A stretch of DNA of 64,000 nt from an uncultured Chromatiaceae bacterium (GTDB lineage: Bacteria > Pseudomonadota > Gammaproteobacteria > Enterobacterales > Alteromonadaceae): contig CALJUX010000070.1 in assembly GCA_937978655.1 (NCBI GenBank), forward strand, positions 38,029 through 102,028. The letters are read 5' to 3'. The position numbers and the translations under genes are program-made. The notes under the pieces were generated by a model. That model did no database searches. It saw only the letters and a program-made list of their open reading frames with translations, and was not told the origin of the DNA. Positions 6,763 through 15,851 of the stretch are shown in pieces. Position 1 is the first letter of the stretch; each line of letters starts with the position of its first letter.

Positions 6763-8793
6763 TTAATCATCTATCTGACGTTGAAAGGGGGGCAGCGCAT
6801 TTAACATGGCGCTGCCATAAGATTTGCTGACCAGGCGACGGTCGAGGATCACTATCCGGCCATAGTCCTGTTCCTGGCGCAGCAGTCTACCACAGGCCTG
6901 CACCAGTTTGCGTGCGGTCGCCGGCACCGTCAGGGTCAGGAAGGGATTGCCGCCGCGTTTGGTGACAGCTTCCGCCATCGCCGCTTCAAAAGGCGAGGTG
7001 GGAACGGCAAAGGGTAATTTGGTGATAATCAGATTGGTCAGCAATTTACCGGGTAAATCCAGGCCTTCGGAAAAACTCTGGGTGCCAAATAAAATGCTGC
7101 CACTGCCGCCATCCAGTTTGCTTTTATGTAAATCCAGCAATGCCTGCCGGCTGGCTTCTCCCTGTACCAATAAACTCAGGCCTTGCTGACGCAGCGCCGC
7201 GGCCACCTGTTCCATCTGCCAATAAGAGGCAAACAGCACCAGATTTCCCTGTTCCGGCCGGATAAATTCGGCCAGTCGCTGACATAACTCCGCAGTAAAG
7301 GCTTCATCGGTGGGCTCAGTGCCAAGCCGCGGAATGTGGATCAGGCCACGTTCACGGTAAGCAAATGGCGAGCTGACATCCAGCTGGCGCAGGCCTGGAT
7401 GTTCCGTCAGGCCGAGTTCGCGGCGGATGTAGTCAAAACTGCCCAGCGTTTTTAAGGTGGCTGAACATAACAATACGGCATGGGCCTGGCTGAAGAACAA
7501 ATTCTCCAGTTGAAAGCTGACGGACAACGGGCAAGCGTGACCACTGATATGCGGGCCGTCAGCCTCCAGCCAGCGGGCCTGGCTGACATGCTGCTGGCTT
7601 TGATACCAGCAGGACCAAAGCTCCGCCTGGCTGCTGAATTTCTGCTGCAGCTGGCTGAGTTCCTGCTGCAAAGTGCCGAGTTGTGCGGCCGCCAACTTAC
7701 CGTCGTTGGCCACTTCAAGCAGTAACTGGAACAATTTGTCGACAGCGGTCAGTACCTTCTGGCTGCTGTCGCGCAGTGGCTCGGTCTGGCGTTGCAGCAG
7801 ATCCGGCAAGACCGCATCAACAAACCGCACATGCGCCTCGTCGCCGGCTGATGCGCGAAACAGGGCGGCGATTTGGCGCTGAACCGGCTGATAATGGCCA
7901 AAGAATTCGTCAGTCGCATCGGCGAGGCGCAGCAGTTCGGCAATTGCCGCATGTTGCGGCAGCAGTTTGTTTAATAATTGCCTGAGCTTTTGTACTTTGT
8001 CCTGCCACAGACTGGCTTCGCTGCTGAGCAGAGCCCGAGCCGAGAAATAGTCACGGCCGACATCGGCCAGATGATGGGCTTCATCAATGACATAAATACA
8101 ATCTTCCGGCGCCGGCAAGACTGCGCTGCCGGCATCCAAATCAGCCAGCAACAAAGCATGATTGACCACCAGCACCTGGCTGTCTTCAATTTCAGCCCTG
8201 GCCAGATGAAACGGACAGTTGCGGTGCGCTGCGTGTTGGCGTGGGCAATGATAAGCATCGGCCTGCAGCAGCTGCCAGGCTGATTCTGGCAAGGCTTCAG
8301 GCAACGAATCGCGATCGCCGAGCCAGCTGCGCTGTTGCCACTGGTCGAGCAGGGCGGCAAATTGCCCGAGCTGCGCCTGTGCAAACAGTTCCGGTTGGCG
8401 GATTTGTTGGCTCAGCCGCTCAATACAGGCGTAACGCTGGCGGCCTTTGACCAGGCTGAACTGAAAATCCAGCCCGCTGTGCCGGGAGAAGAACGGCAAG
8501 TCTTTGTTCACCAGCTGTTCCTGTAACGCCACAGTGGCCGTGGCTATCACCAGTGTTTTTTTTTGGCTCAGCGCCAGTGGAACCGCCGCCATTAAATACG
8601 CCAGCGATTTGCCGGTGCCGGTGCCGGCTTCAATCAGTCCAATCCGGTCATGGTTGTGATAACTGCCTGCCAGAATGTTGGCCATCTCGGCCACCAGTTG
8701 ATTTTGGCCGGGTCTTGGCTGATAACCGGGCAGATTGGTTTTCATCTGTTGATGAATGGACCGGATTTGTTGTTTCAGCGTTTCGCTCAGCAT
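6763..8793 (-). CDS. dinG: ATP-dependent DNA helicase DinG (XPD-like, iron-sulfur)
   Basis: 676 residues. Walker A is GTGTGKS (57-63), the DEAH box is in VIDEAHH (about 236-241), and the C-terminal GRLLRQEQDYG motif VI is present. DinG is a 5'-3' helicase that resolves R-loops and D-loops. The iron-sulfur region has Cys123, Cys183 and Cys193; the place corresponding to the third ligand Cys (six before the last Cys) is His187, so the cluster ligation may differ from E. coli, where four Cys are used. The first gene of the minus-strand dinG-TSUP-priC-HDAC group. Its ATG has only a weak ribosome-binding site. Confidence 0.92.
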   Translation of the reverse strand: MLSETLKQQIRSIHQQMKTNLPGYQPRPGQNQLVAEMANILAGSYHNHDRIGLIEAGTGTGKSLAYLMAAVPLALSQKKTLVIATATVALQEQLVNKDLPFFSRHSGLDFQFSLVKGRQRYACIERLSQQIRQPELFAQAQLGQFAALLDQWQQRSWLGDRDSLPEALPESAWQLLQADAYHCPRQHAAHRNCPFHLARAEIEDSQVLVVNHALLLADLDAGSAVLPAPEDCIYVIDEAHHLADVGRDYFSARALLSSEASLWQDKVQKLRQLLNKLLPQHAAIAELLRLADATDEFFGHYQPVQRQIAALFRASAGDEAHVRFVDAVLPDLLQRQTEPLRDSSQKVLTAVDKLFQLLLEVANDGKLAAAQLGTLQQELSQLQQKFSSQAELWSCWYQSQQHVSQARWLEADGPHISGHACPLSVSFQLENLFFSQAHAVLLCSATLKTLGSFDYIRRELGLTEHPGLRQLDVSSPFAYRERGLIHIPRLGTEPTDEAFTAELCQRLAEFIRPEQGNLVLFASYWQMEQVAAALRQQGLSLLVQGEASRQALLDLHKSKLDGGSGSILFGTQSFSEGLDLPGKLLTNLIITKLPFAVPTSPFEAAMAEAVTKRGGNPFLTLTVPATARKLVQACGRLLRQEQDYGRIVILDRRLVSKSYGSAMLNALPPFQRQIDD

Positions 8794-9080
8794 TGGAAGA
8801 TCTGTATGAAATTACAGTACTGACAGTTTAATGCCCGGGATGTCTTTGCTGCAAACTTATTTGCCTGCCGGAAAAGATCAGACCAGTAAGGTTTACAAAA
8901 ATGTCAATTTCAATATGTAAACAAATGTTTAATTTATCGCAGATTTCCTCCTGAGTGATAATTTTAAGTAATTGATTTCATCTGTAAAAATAACCGACAC
9001 CCGATGTTAAATTATTTATTAACACGCGTAAAAGCCCTGGCGCGGACCTTATTGGTGCGATGAAGTTCCCGGCAAAAGCA

Positions 9081-9109
9081 TTGACCTTAAAAAAAAAATC
9101 CGATATTTA
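9081..9109 (+). promoter_or_regulatory. Probable promoter of TonB-dependent receptor 1
   Basis: TTGACC (9081-9086) and TATTTA (9104-9109) are 17 bases apart, with an A-tract in the spacer. The second receptor has the same TTGACC box with a 17-18 base spacer. The predicted leader is about 95 nt. Confidence 0.5.
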
Positions 9110-9144
9110 TGCTGCCAGTATTGTGTTAGGTCCCGATACTTTTC

Positions 9145-9204
9145 GTTAATACGCCGGTATTAACTTTACAAATAGAATCACTTTCCTTAAGTGGTCCAGG
9201 GAGA
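9145..9204 (+). promoter_or_regulatory. Structured leader and shared ribosome-binding leader of receptor 1
   Basis: An 8-bp perfect stem GTTAATAC/GTATTAAC with a GCCG loop occupies 9145-9164. It is followed by TAAGTGGTCCAGGGAGA (9188-9204), identical to the sequence before the second receptor, with CACTT/AAGTG able to pair just 5' of it. The GGGAG Shine-Dalgarno core is 8 bases before the ATG at 9212, which fixes the start there rather than at the in-frame GTG at 9191. Confidence 0.5.
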
Positions 9205-9211
9205 AAAATCA

Positions 9212-12145
9212 ATGTTTACAAATACCAAAGTTACCCACGCGGTTCGTTTGGCACTGGTTTTCGGTGCTGCCTCCACAGCTGCCCTGAGCACAACAGCCGT
9301 TGCTCAGGAAGCAGAAGAAGCAAAAAAAGTAGAACGTATTGAAGTGACCGGTTCACGGATCAAACGTACTGATATGGAAACTGCGCAGCCTGTACTGGCG
9401 ATCAGTTCAGAAGATATCTCCCGTTCAGGTCTGGTCAGCGTTGGTGACGTATTAAAAGAAATTTCAACCAACGGCGCCGCTTTAGGCTTACAAACGAACA
9501 ACGGTAACACTGGTGGTGCGTCACGCGTCAACCTGCGTAACTGTTCGTCAAACCGCACACTGGTTCTGGTTAACGGTCGCCGTTGGGTTGCCGACCTGAA
9601 CGGTGCTGTTGACTTATCAACTATTCCACTGGCAGCTATCCGCTCTGTTGAAATTCTGAAAGACGGCGCGTCGTCAATCTACGGTACAGATGCAATCTGT
9701 GGTGTAGTGAACATCATCACCAAAAACGACTTCGATGGTGCTGAGCTGGCGGTTTACAACGGTCAGACCTCTTATGAAGATGGCAAGCGCGAAACGTACT
9801 CAGCGACTTTTGGTACTACTTCTGAGAAATCAAACGCGCTGATCAACGTCAGCTACACCAAGCAAGAGCCAATCATGGGCGGCGATCGCGAGATCTCTTC
9901 AGTGCCTATCTATGGTTTACCAGCCAACGTTTCTGTAAACGGCGGCCGTGCATCTCCGACTACACCATATGGTCAGTTCCCGGTTAACGGCGTGTCAATG
10001 ACACTGGACCAAAGCAAAGCCGGTTGTGTGGCCAACAAAGTTTGTACGTCAACAGCTGACTTCAAACCATATGACGGCAACACCGACGGTTATAACTTCG
10101 CGCCAATCAACTACATTCAGCAACCGTCAGAAACCTTGTCTTTATACGCACAAGGTGGTTATGCCATTACTGATAACCTGAACTGGAAAACTGAAGTGCT
10201 GTTCAACGAACGGACTTCACGTGCACAGCTGGCGGCACAGCCATTAAGCGGCACCCCGATGGTGGTTGATGCAGCAAACATGTACAACCCGTTCAAAACC
10301 CGTATTTCTGGCGCTTCATTCCGTCCAATCGTGTCGCCACGTATTTATGGCGCTGAAGTGGACACCTGGCGTTTTGGCACCAGCTTAGACGGTGAGTTCG
10401 ATCTGGTTGACCGTACTTTCACCTGGGATGCGGCTGCTACTTACTCAGACAACTCTTTTGTTGCACTGAAAGAAGGTTTCTTCCACTCAGGCCGTTTCAC
10501 TACAGCAATGGGCCCGTCTTTCCTGAACGCGCAAGGCGTACCAACTTGTGGTACTGCTGCAGCGCCAATCGCTGGTTGTGTGCCGTTTAACGTATTCGGT
10601 GGCCCAAGTGGCGTGACACAGGCGATGCTGGATTATGTGTCGGTAACACCACGTGACCTGCAATATGCAAAAATGTGGGATTACTCTGCCAACATCACGA
10701 CTGACCTGTTCGAATTGCCAGCAGGTATGGTGCAAGTGGCTGCCGGTACTGAAATTCGTCGTGAATCTGGTTACACCAGCCCGGAACCACTGACTGTATT
10801 AGGTCAGGTACTGGGTGATAACGCTGCAACCCCAACCAAAGGTGGTTATGGCCTGAAAGAAGTGTATTTAGAAGCCAACCTGCCATTACTGGCGGATATG
10901 ACTTATGTTGAAAGCTTGGATCTGTCGGTATCAACCCGTTATTCAGACTACTCAACCTTTGGTGACACCACCAACAGCAGCTACAAACTGACTTACCGTC
11001 CAAATTCTGAACTGATGTTCCGCGCCAGTTTCAACGAAGGCTTCCGTGCACCGTCGATTCAGGAACTGTATCAGGGCATGAACGACACGCGCCCAACTGC
11101 AGTAGATCCTTGTACTAAACCAGTCAGCGGTGCTTTAGCTGCTGATATCGCGGCTCGTTGCGCTGCGGCGGGTGTACCGGCAAACTTCACGCAAAAACTG
11201 CCACAAATTCAGGCGAAAGCCGGCGGTAACCCTGACCTGCAACCAGAGACTTCAGAGTCATGGGCCGGTGGTGTGGTGTACAGCCCTGACTTCATTGAAG
11301 GTCTGAGCCTGACATTAGACTGGTACAAAATTGAACTGTCTAACGCTGTTGGCGCTTATACCGCACAACGCGTATTCGATGGTTGTTATAAAGAAGGTGA
11401 CGCCAAGTTCTGTCAACTGCTGACCCGCGATATGACCGGTAACCTGAACGGCAACATCGGTGAAGTAGACTTCATGGCGCTGACCAACCAGAACTTCAAA
11501 GGTGGTAACCATGTTGAGGGCGTTGACCTGAACATCGACTACCGTTTCACCACAGATTACGGTACCTGGCGTGTCAACAACGACAACGCTTATGTGATCT
11601 ATGATGGTTCACTGGGCAAACTGAAACGTGGTGAGCTGACTCAGGATGGTTCTCTGTCACTTGGTAACGCCTCTGGCCGTCTGACTGCCGGTGCATCTGG
11701 TGGTGGTACTGCGTACCGTCTGAAGTCAAATACCACTCTGAGCTGGAGCAAAGACGACTGGAACGCGTCAGTCACAGCACAGTACTTAGGTAAACTGACT
11801 GAAGAATGTAACCTGGTTATCTCTGTGGCGAATGGCCTGAAACAGCCAGCGCTGAAAAACTTGTGTTCTAACCCGGACGGTACCCGTACTGGTTACACAC
11901 TGGTGAACGGTCAGCCGAAAGAAGTGCCAAACGAAGCCTGGGCAACCAACGAGCTGAAAGCGACTGTGTACTTCGACGGTCAAATCGGTTGGGCTGCTCC
12001 ATGGAACGGCGATATCAGCGTTGGTGTGCGTAACATTTTCGACAAAGAACCGCCAGTGGCTTACTCAGCATTCGCGAACTCTTTTGACCCGAACTACCGT
12101 ACTCCAGGCCGCTTCTACTACGTGAGCTACACGCAGAAGTTCTAA
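9212..12145 (+). CDS. TonB-dependent outer-membrane receptor 1
   Basis: 977 residues. A signal peptide (cleavage near AVA-QEAEE, residue 31) is followed by VERIEVTGSRIKRTD, the start typical of the large receptors of Alteromonadales and Caulobacterales, then a plug domain (VLVNGRR, GASSIYG) and a beta-barrel ending in aromatic Phe (YYVSYTQKF), needed for barrel insertion. It imports a large substrate such as an oligosaccharide, peptide or metal chelate with TonB energy; the ligand is not predictable. Unusual: the plug carries Cys111 (LRNCSSNRTL) and Cys163 (DAICGVVN) where receptor 2 has Leu and Ala. Other Cys occur in pairs in predicted external loops. Codons look those of a well-expressed gene. 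Confidence 0.95.
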   Translation: MFTNTKVTHAVRLALVFGAASTAALSTTAVAQEAEEAKKVERIEVTGSRIKRTDMETAQPVLAISSEDISRSGLVSVGDVLKEISTNGAALGLQTNNGNTGGASRVNLRNCSSNRTLVLVNGRRWVADLNGAVDLSTIPLAAIRSVEILKDGASSIYGTDAICGVVNIITKNDFDGAELAVYNGQTSYEDGKRETYSATFGTTSEKSNALINVSYTKQEPIMGGDREISSVPIYGLPANVSVNGGRASPTTPYGQFPVNGVSMTLDQSKAGCVANKVCTSTADFKPYDGNTDGYNFAPINYIQQPSETLSLYAQGGYAITDNLNWKTEVLFNERTSRAQLAAQPLSGTPMVVDAANMYNPFKTRISGASFRPIVSPRIYGAEVDTWRFGTSLDGEFDLVDRTFTWDAAATYSDNSFVALKEGFFHSGRFTTAMGPSFLNAQGVPTCGTAAAPIAGCVPFNVFGGPSGVTQAMLDYVSVTPRDLQYAKMWDYSANITTDLFELPAGMVQVAAGTEIRRESGYTSPEPLTVLGQVLGDNAATPTKGGYGLKEVYLEANLPLLADMTYVESLDLSVSTRYSDYSTFGDTTNSSYKLTYRPNSELMFRASFNEGFRAPSIQELYQGMNDTRPTAVDPCTKPVSGALAADIAARCAAAGVPANFTQKLPQIQAKAGGNPDLQPETSESWAGGVVYSPDFIEGLSLTLDWYKIELSNAVGAYTAQRVFDGCYKEGDAKFCQLLTRDMTGNLNGNIGEVDFMALTNQNFKGGNHVEGVDLNIDYRFTTDYGTWRVNNDNAYVIYDGSLGKLKRGELTQDGSLSLGNASGRLTAGASGGGTAYRLKSNTTLSWSKDDWNASVTAQYLGKLTEECNLVISVANGLKQPALKNLCSNPDGTRTGYTLVNGQPKEVPNEAWATNELKATVYFDGQIGWAAPWNGDISVGVRNIFDKEPPVAYSAFANSFDPNYRTPGRFYYVSYTQKF

Positions 12146-12161
12146 GCGGAACTGAATTGAC

Positions 12162-12187
12162 AAAGGCGCCTGCGGGCGCCTTTTTTT
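12162..12187 (+). terminator. Rho-independent terminator after receptor 1
   Basis: AAAGGCGCC, a short loop, GGCGCC and a run of seven T, starting 17 bases after the stop codon. Confidence 0.9.
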
Positions 12188-12273
12188 ATGCCTGTAACAT
12201 CCCGCCACAATGCAGCACAGCTTTGTGTGCTGCTGTCAGCATCGCATTGGCGTGTCTGCCACAACAGTCCATC

Positions 12274-12352
12274 ACTTACCCGGATAAGTCTTTACTGCGC
12301 CGGACACTGCCACCGCACTCCATTACCCTGTCCGGTACTTATCCGGATAAGT
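12274..12352. repeat. Pair of 16-bp palindromes 63 bp apart
   Basis: ACTTACCCGGATAAGT (12274-12289, one mismatch from perfect symmetry) and ACTTATCCGGATAAGT (12337-12352, perfect). The spacing of 63 bp is close to six helical turns, so proteins bound at both would sit on the same face. They could be operator copies or a remnant of a REP-like element. Confidence 0.6.
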
Positions 12353-12710
12353 CGTCGTTCTGCGGCAGCGCTGCGCCAGACGGCCTGATTTAATTGTCAG
12401 CAAAAGGTTGGGGTTGTCTTTGGCTTGTAACAAATTATTGCAGAGTTGATCTGTAATGAAATTTTTACGTGGTTAAAAAACCATCAGTTGATTTGGTGGC
12501 CGGCCATTCGCGAATACATCTCAGTACATGGCTAAAACAGTCATTTTTAACATTCAAAACACATAAATTATACTTAAGATTTTCCTAAAAGAACCATGCA
12601 ATTTTCATTGTATTCAATTATGCGAATATTCCCTGAAAGCGGCACGAATACTGGCTTTCAGGAAAGTTCCCCTGATGAATTTAATTCGCTGAGAATTTAT
12701 GTAAAAGCGG

Positions 12711-12740
12711 TTGACCCACTGAAAAAAATGCTCTTATTAT
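12711..12740 (+). promoter_or_regulatory. Probable promoter of TonB-dependent receptor 2
   Basis: TTGACC at 12711-12716 and TATTAT at 12735-12740 (spacing 18; 17 if TTATTA is used). The -35 box equals that of receptor 1. The predicted leader is about 110 nt. Confidence 0.5.
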
Positions 12741-12752
12741 CCAGTGGTCAGT

Positions 12753-12851
12753 TTCCGCACACAGCGGGAAAAATTGCCCGAACTACGCGTAAGGCGGGCA
12801 ATGCCAGTTGACTTACAGACAACAAAATCACTGCTAAGTGGTCCAGGGAGA
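12753..12851 (+). promoter_or_regulatory. Structured leader and shared ribosome-binding leader of receptor 2
   Basis: A TTCCGC/GCGGGAA hairpin lies near 12752-12770 and a 7-bp TTGCCCG/CGGGCAA stem at 12774-12801. TAAGTGGTCCAGGGAGA (12835-12851) repeats the receptor 1 leader exactly, again with CACT/AGTG pairing just 5' of the Shine-Dalgarno core. The bodies of the two leaders otherwise differ. Confidence 0.5.
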
Positions 12852-12856
12852 TAATA

Positions 12857-15721
12857 ATGTTTAGTAACAATAAAACAGCAAATGCCGTGCGTATTGCCCT
12901 TGCATTTGGTGCAGCGACAACAGCAGCCTTTACCTCAGCTGCTGCCTCTGCCCAAGAGCAGACTGAAGAAGCCAAAGAAAAAGTAGAACGGATTGAAGTC
13001 ACAGGTTCAAGGATCAAACGGACCGACATCGAAACGGCCAGCCCGGTACAAATTACCTCTGCCGAAGACATCAAACTGTCAGGTTTCACCAAAATTGAAG
13101 ACCTGATGAACAGCCTGCCGCAGATTGAAGCCTCAGAAACTTCATTCCAGGCCAACGGCGCTTCAGGGAACGCGACACTGGACTTACGTGGTCTGGGTGC
13201 GCAGCGTACATTGGTGCTGGTCAACGGCCGTCGCCTGCAGCCTGGTGGTATCTACAACCCGGGCGCCGCCGACGTCAACCAAATCCCTTCAGCCCTGGTT
13301 GAGCGCGTAGAAGTGCTGACCGGCGGTGGTTCTGCAACTTACGGTGCAGACGCTGTGGCGGGTGTGGTGAACTTCGTAATGAAAAAAGATTTCGAAGGCA
13401 TGGAACTGACCTTAGGTGGTTCAGGTTACCAGCACGACAACGACAACAAATACATTCAGGGTCTGATGGACAAACGTAAGTTCACTTACCCTACAGGCAG
13501 CTCAGGTATTGACGGTAAAACTGGCAATATCGACCTGACTATGGGTGGTTCATTAGGTTCTAAAGGCCATGTCACTGCTTATGCCACCTGGCGTCAGGTT
13601 GATGAACTGCGTCAGGAAGCCCGCGACTATTCCGCCTGTGCGCTGAACGATGCCGGTACTGCCTGTGGTGGTTCTGGTAACGCCGTAGTGCCTAACTTCT
13701 ACTTCTATCCGGTAGTGAACGGTGCCACTGATTACGACCAGGAGAAGTTCTGGACACTGAACTCAAGCAGCCAGTTCATACCTTCTGTTGGCAACATCTA
13801 CAACTACGCGCCAATCAACCACTTCATGCGTCCGGACGAGCGTTACACCATGGGTGCGTTCGCCAACTATGAAATCAGTGAATATGTCCGTCCGTACTTA
13901 GAAGTGTCGTTCATGAACGACCGTACTGTGGCGCAAATTGCTGAATCAGGTACTTTCTACGCCGAAGAATATCAGTTGGACATCAACAACCCTCTGTTCA
14001 GTGATGCACAACGTGCGCAGTTCCGCACTGCCTTTGGCGCGGGTGTTGATACTATCGCTGCATACATCGGTAAACGGAACACTGAAGGTGGCCCACGTCA
14101 GTCAGACCTGGAACACACCTCTTTCCGTATCGTCACGGGTACTGAAGGTATCATCAATGACACCTGGTCATATGACGTATCATTCCAGCACGGTGTAACG
14201 ACTTCTGGTGTTTCTTACCTGAACGACTTCTTCGGCCCACGTATCGCACAGGCGTTAGGTGCTGAAGGTGCTGATCCATGTACTGGTTCATGTATTCCTT
14301 ACCAAGTGTTCAAATATCAGGGGATTACTGCTGCTCAGGCCGGTAACCTGACGGGTACTGCGGTCATGAAAGGTGTGACTTCAGAAACTATCCTGAACGG
14401 TTTTGCTTCTGGTGAGCTGGGCTTTAACCTGCCGTCACACTCAATGCCAGTGGCTGCGGTCATCGGTGTTGAACACCGCGAAAACAAATTCGAACGTACC
14501 GCTGACGAAGTATTCGCCAAAGGCTTGTTGTTAGGTCAGGGTGGTCAGACGCCTTCTATCGAAGGTGGTTACACCGTGAAAGAAGTGTTCGGTGAGCTGA
14601 GCATTCCGTTGGTTGAAGATGTGGGTATCTTCAAAGATGTGACTTTAGGTCTGGGCGGTCGTTATTCAGACTACTCAACTTCAGGCAGCGAGCCAACCTA
14701 CAAGGCTGAACTGGACTGGACACCAATCGACGACTGGAAAATCCGTGCCAGCTACAACCGTGCAGTACGCGCACCAAACGTTGGCGAACTGTTCTCACCA
14801 CAAACTAACGGTCTGTGGGGCGGTACTGACGGCTGTTCAGGCGCAACACCAAAATATAACGCTGCACAATGTGCGCTGACCGGTGTTTCTGCTGCACAGT
14901 ACGGCAAGATCTCTGCAAGCCCGGCGGGTCAGTACAACGGCATCTTCGGTGGTAACCTGGAACTGAAACCAGAGATCGCAGATACCATGTCATTTGGTAT
15001 CGTTGGTCAGCCACTGGACAATCTGAACCTGTCTATCGACTACTGGGATATCCAGCTGGACGAAGTGATCGGGAACGTGTCTGCTCAGCTGACAGTTGAT
15101 CAGTGTGCTCTGACTGGTGTTGCTGCTTTCTGTGACAACGTCGTCCGTGCACCAAACGGCAGCCTGTGGTTAGGTACTGCTGGTTTTGTTAAAGCGACTA
15201 ACATCAACCTGGCCAGCCGCCACTGGCGCGGTGTGGACGTCAGCTCTAACTACGAGCAGGAAGTGTTCGGCGGCAAGCTGACTGTGAAGATGATCGGCTC
15301 TGTCAACATGAAGAAAGAGTATGAGTCTCTGCCAGGCAACGCCTCTGCGACTTATGACTGTTCCGGTAATGTCAGCGTTGACTGTTTCGCTCAGCCGAAA
15401 TGGCGTCATACACTGTCAGCCAGCTACACCACAGGTGACTGGTGGGCAGCAACTGCCAAATGGCGTTACTACGGCAAAGTGGACTACAAAGGTACTACTG
15501 ACAAGCTGATCCCGAACGGTATCAGTGCCCAGAGCTACCTGGACTTAGTCGGTTCATTTGACGTGAACGACCACGTCAGCGTACTGGCCGGTGTGAACAA
15601 CGTTCTGGACAAAGAACCACCAATGGTGGGTCTGACTCTGTCTTCTAACGCGAACACCGTCGCAGGTTACTACGACACTCTGGGTCGTTACCTGCACGCC
15701 AGCGTGACTGTTCGCTTCTAA
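12857..15721 (+). CDS. TonB-dependent outer-membrane receptor 2
   Basis: 954 residues, paralogous to receptor 1. It has a signal peptide (ASA-QEQTEE), the same VERIEVTGSRIKRTD opening, plug motifs LRGLGAQRTLVLVNGRR and GGSATYGADAVAGVVN, and a barrel ending in VTVRF. The extracellular loops differ from receptor 1 in length and sequence, so a different ligand is likely. Cys residues occur as close pairs (for example CALNDAGTAC, CTGSC), expected to form loop disulfides after export. It follows its own promoter and terminator, so it is independently transcribed from receptor 1 but shares its leader type. Confidence 0.95.
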   Translation: MFSNNKTANAVRIALAFGAATTAAFTSAAASAQEQTEEAKEKVERIEVTGSRIKRTDIETASPVQITSAEDIKLSGFTKIEDLMNSLPQIEASETSFQANGASGNATLDLRGLGAQRTLVLVNGRRLQPGGIYNPGAADVNQIPSALVERVEVLTGGGSATYGADAVAGVVNFVMKKDFEGMELTLGGSGYQHDNDNKYIQGLMDKRKFTYPTGSSGIDGKTGNIDLTMGGSLGSKGHVTAYATWRQVDELRQEARDYSACALNDAGTACGGSGNAVVPNFYFYPVVNGATDYDQEKFWTLNSSSQFIPSVGNIYNYAPINHFMRPDERYTMGAFANYEISEYVRPYLEVSFMNDRTVAQIAESGTFYAEEYQLDINNPLFSDAQRAQFRTAFGAGVDTIAAYIGKRNTEGGPRQSDLEHTSFRIVTGTEGIINDTWSYDVSFQHGVTTSGVSYLNDFFGPRIAQALGAEGADPCTGSCIPYQVFKYQGITAAQAGNLTGTAVMKGVTSETILNGFASGELGFNLPSHSMPVAAVIGVEHRENKFERTADEVFAKGLLLGQGGQTPSIEGGYTVKEVFGELSIPLVEDVGIFKDVTLGLGGRYSDYSTSGSEPTYKAELDWTPIDDWKIRASYNRAVRAPNVGELFSPQTNGLWGGTDGCSGATPKYNAAQCALTGVSAAQYGKISASPAGQYNGIFGGNLELKPEIADTMSFGIVGQPLDNLNLSIDYWDIQLDEVIGNVSAQLTVDQCALTGVAAFCDNVVRAPNGSLWLGTAGFVKATNINLASRHWRGVDVSSNYEQEVFGGKLTVKMIGSVNMKKEYESLPGNASATYDCSGNVSVDCFAQPKWRHTLSASYTTGDWWAATAKWRYYGKVDYKGTTDKLIPNGISAQSYLDLVGSFDVNDHVSVLAGVNNVLDKEPPMVGLTLSSNANTVAGYYDTLGRYLHASVTVRF

Positions 15722-15736
15722 GCGAAGCTGAACGAC

Positions 15737-15764
15737 AAAAAAGCCGGCTGTTGCCGGCTTTTTT
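15737..15764 (+). terminator. Rho-independent terminator after receptor 2
   Basis: AAAAAAGCCGGC, loop, GCCGGC and six T, 16 bases after the stop. Confidence 0.9.
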
Positions 15765-15851
15765 CTGCCTGAATGTTCGCCCGCATGTGCAGTGTTGTGG
15801 TTCCTGTGTATGCTGGCAGACTGTCATATTTTGCTGTTGTTGGGTCTTGTT

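Larger units (their letters stand above)
8794..9211. other. Intergenic region between dinG and the first TonB-dependent receptor
   Basis: About 420 AT-rich bases with no credible gene. The left part should contain the dinG promoter, which could not be pinned down. The right part holds a sigma70-like promoter, a strong leader hairpin and a ribosome-binding leader shared with the second receptor, listed separately. Confidence 0.6.
12188..12856. other. Long spacer between the two receptor genes
   Basis: About 670 bases with no supported gene; a 71-codon plus-strand ORF at 12596-12811 lacks a ribosome-binding site and shows no recognisable domain. It contains the 16-bp palindromes at 12274 and 12337, a TTGACC promoter at 12711 and a hairpin-rich leader, listed separately. 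The left half is GC-richer than the right half. Confidence 0.6.

Noticed and set aside
12596..12811. 71-codon ORF in the receptor spacer
   Set aside because: No ribosome-binding site or recognisable domain, and it overlaps the probable promoter and leader of receptor 2.
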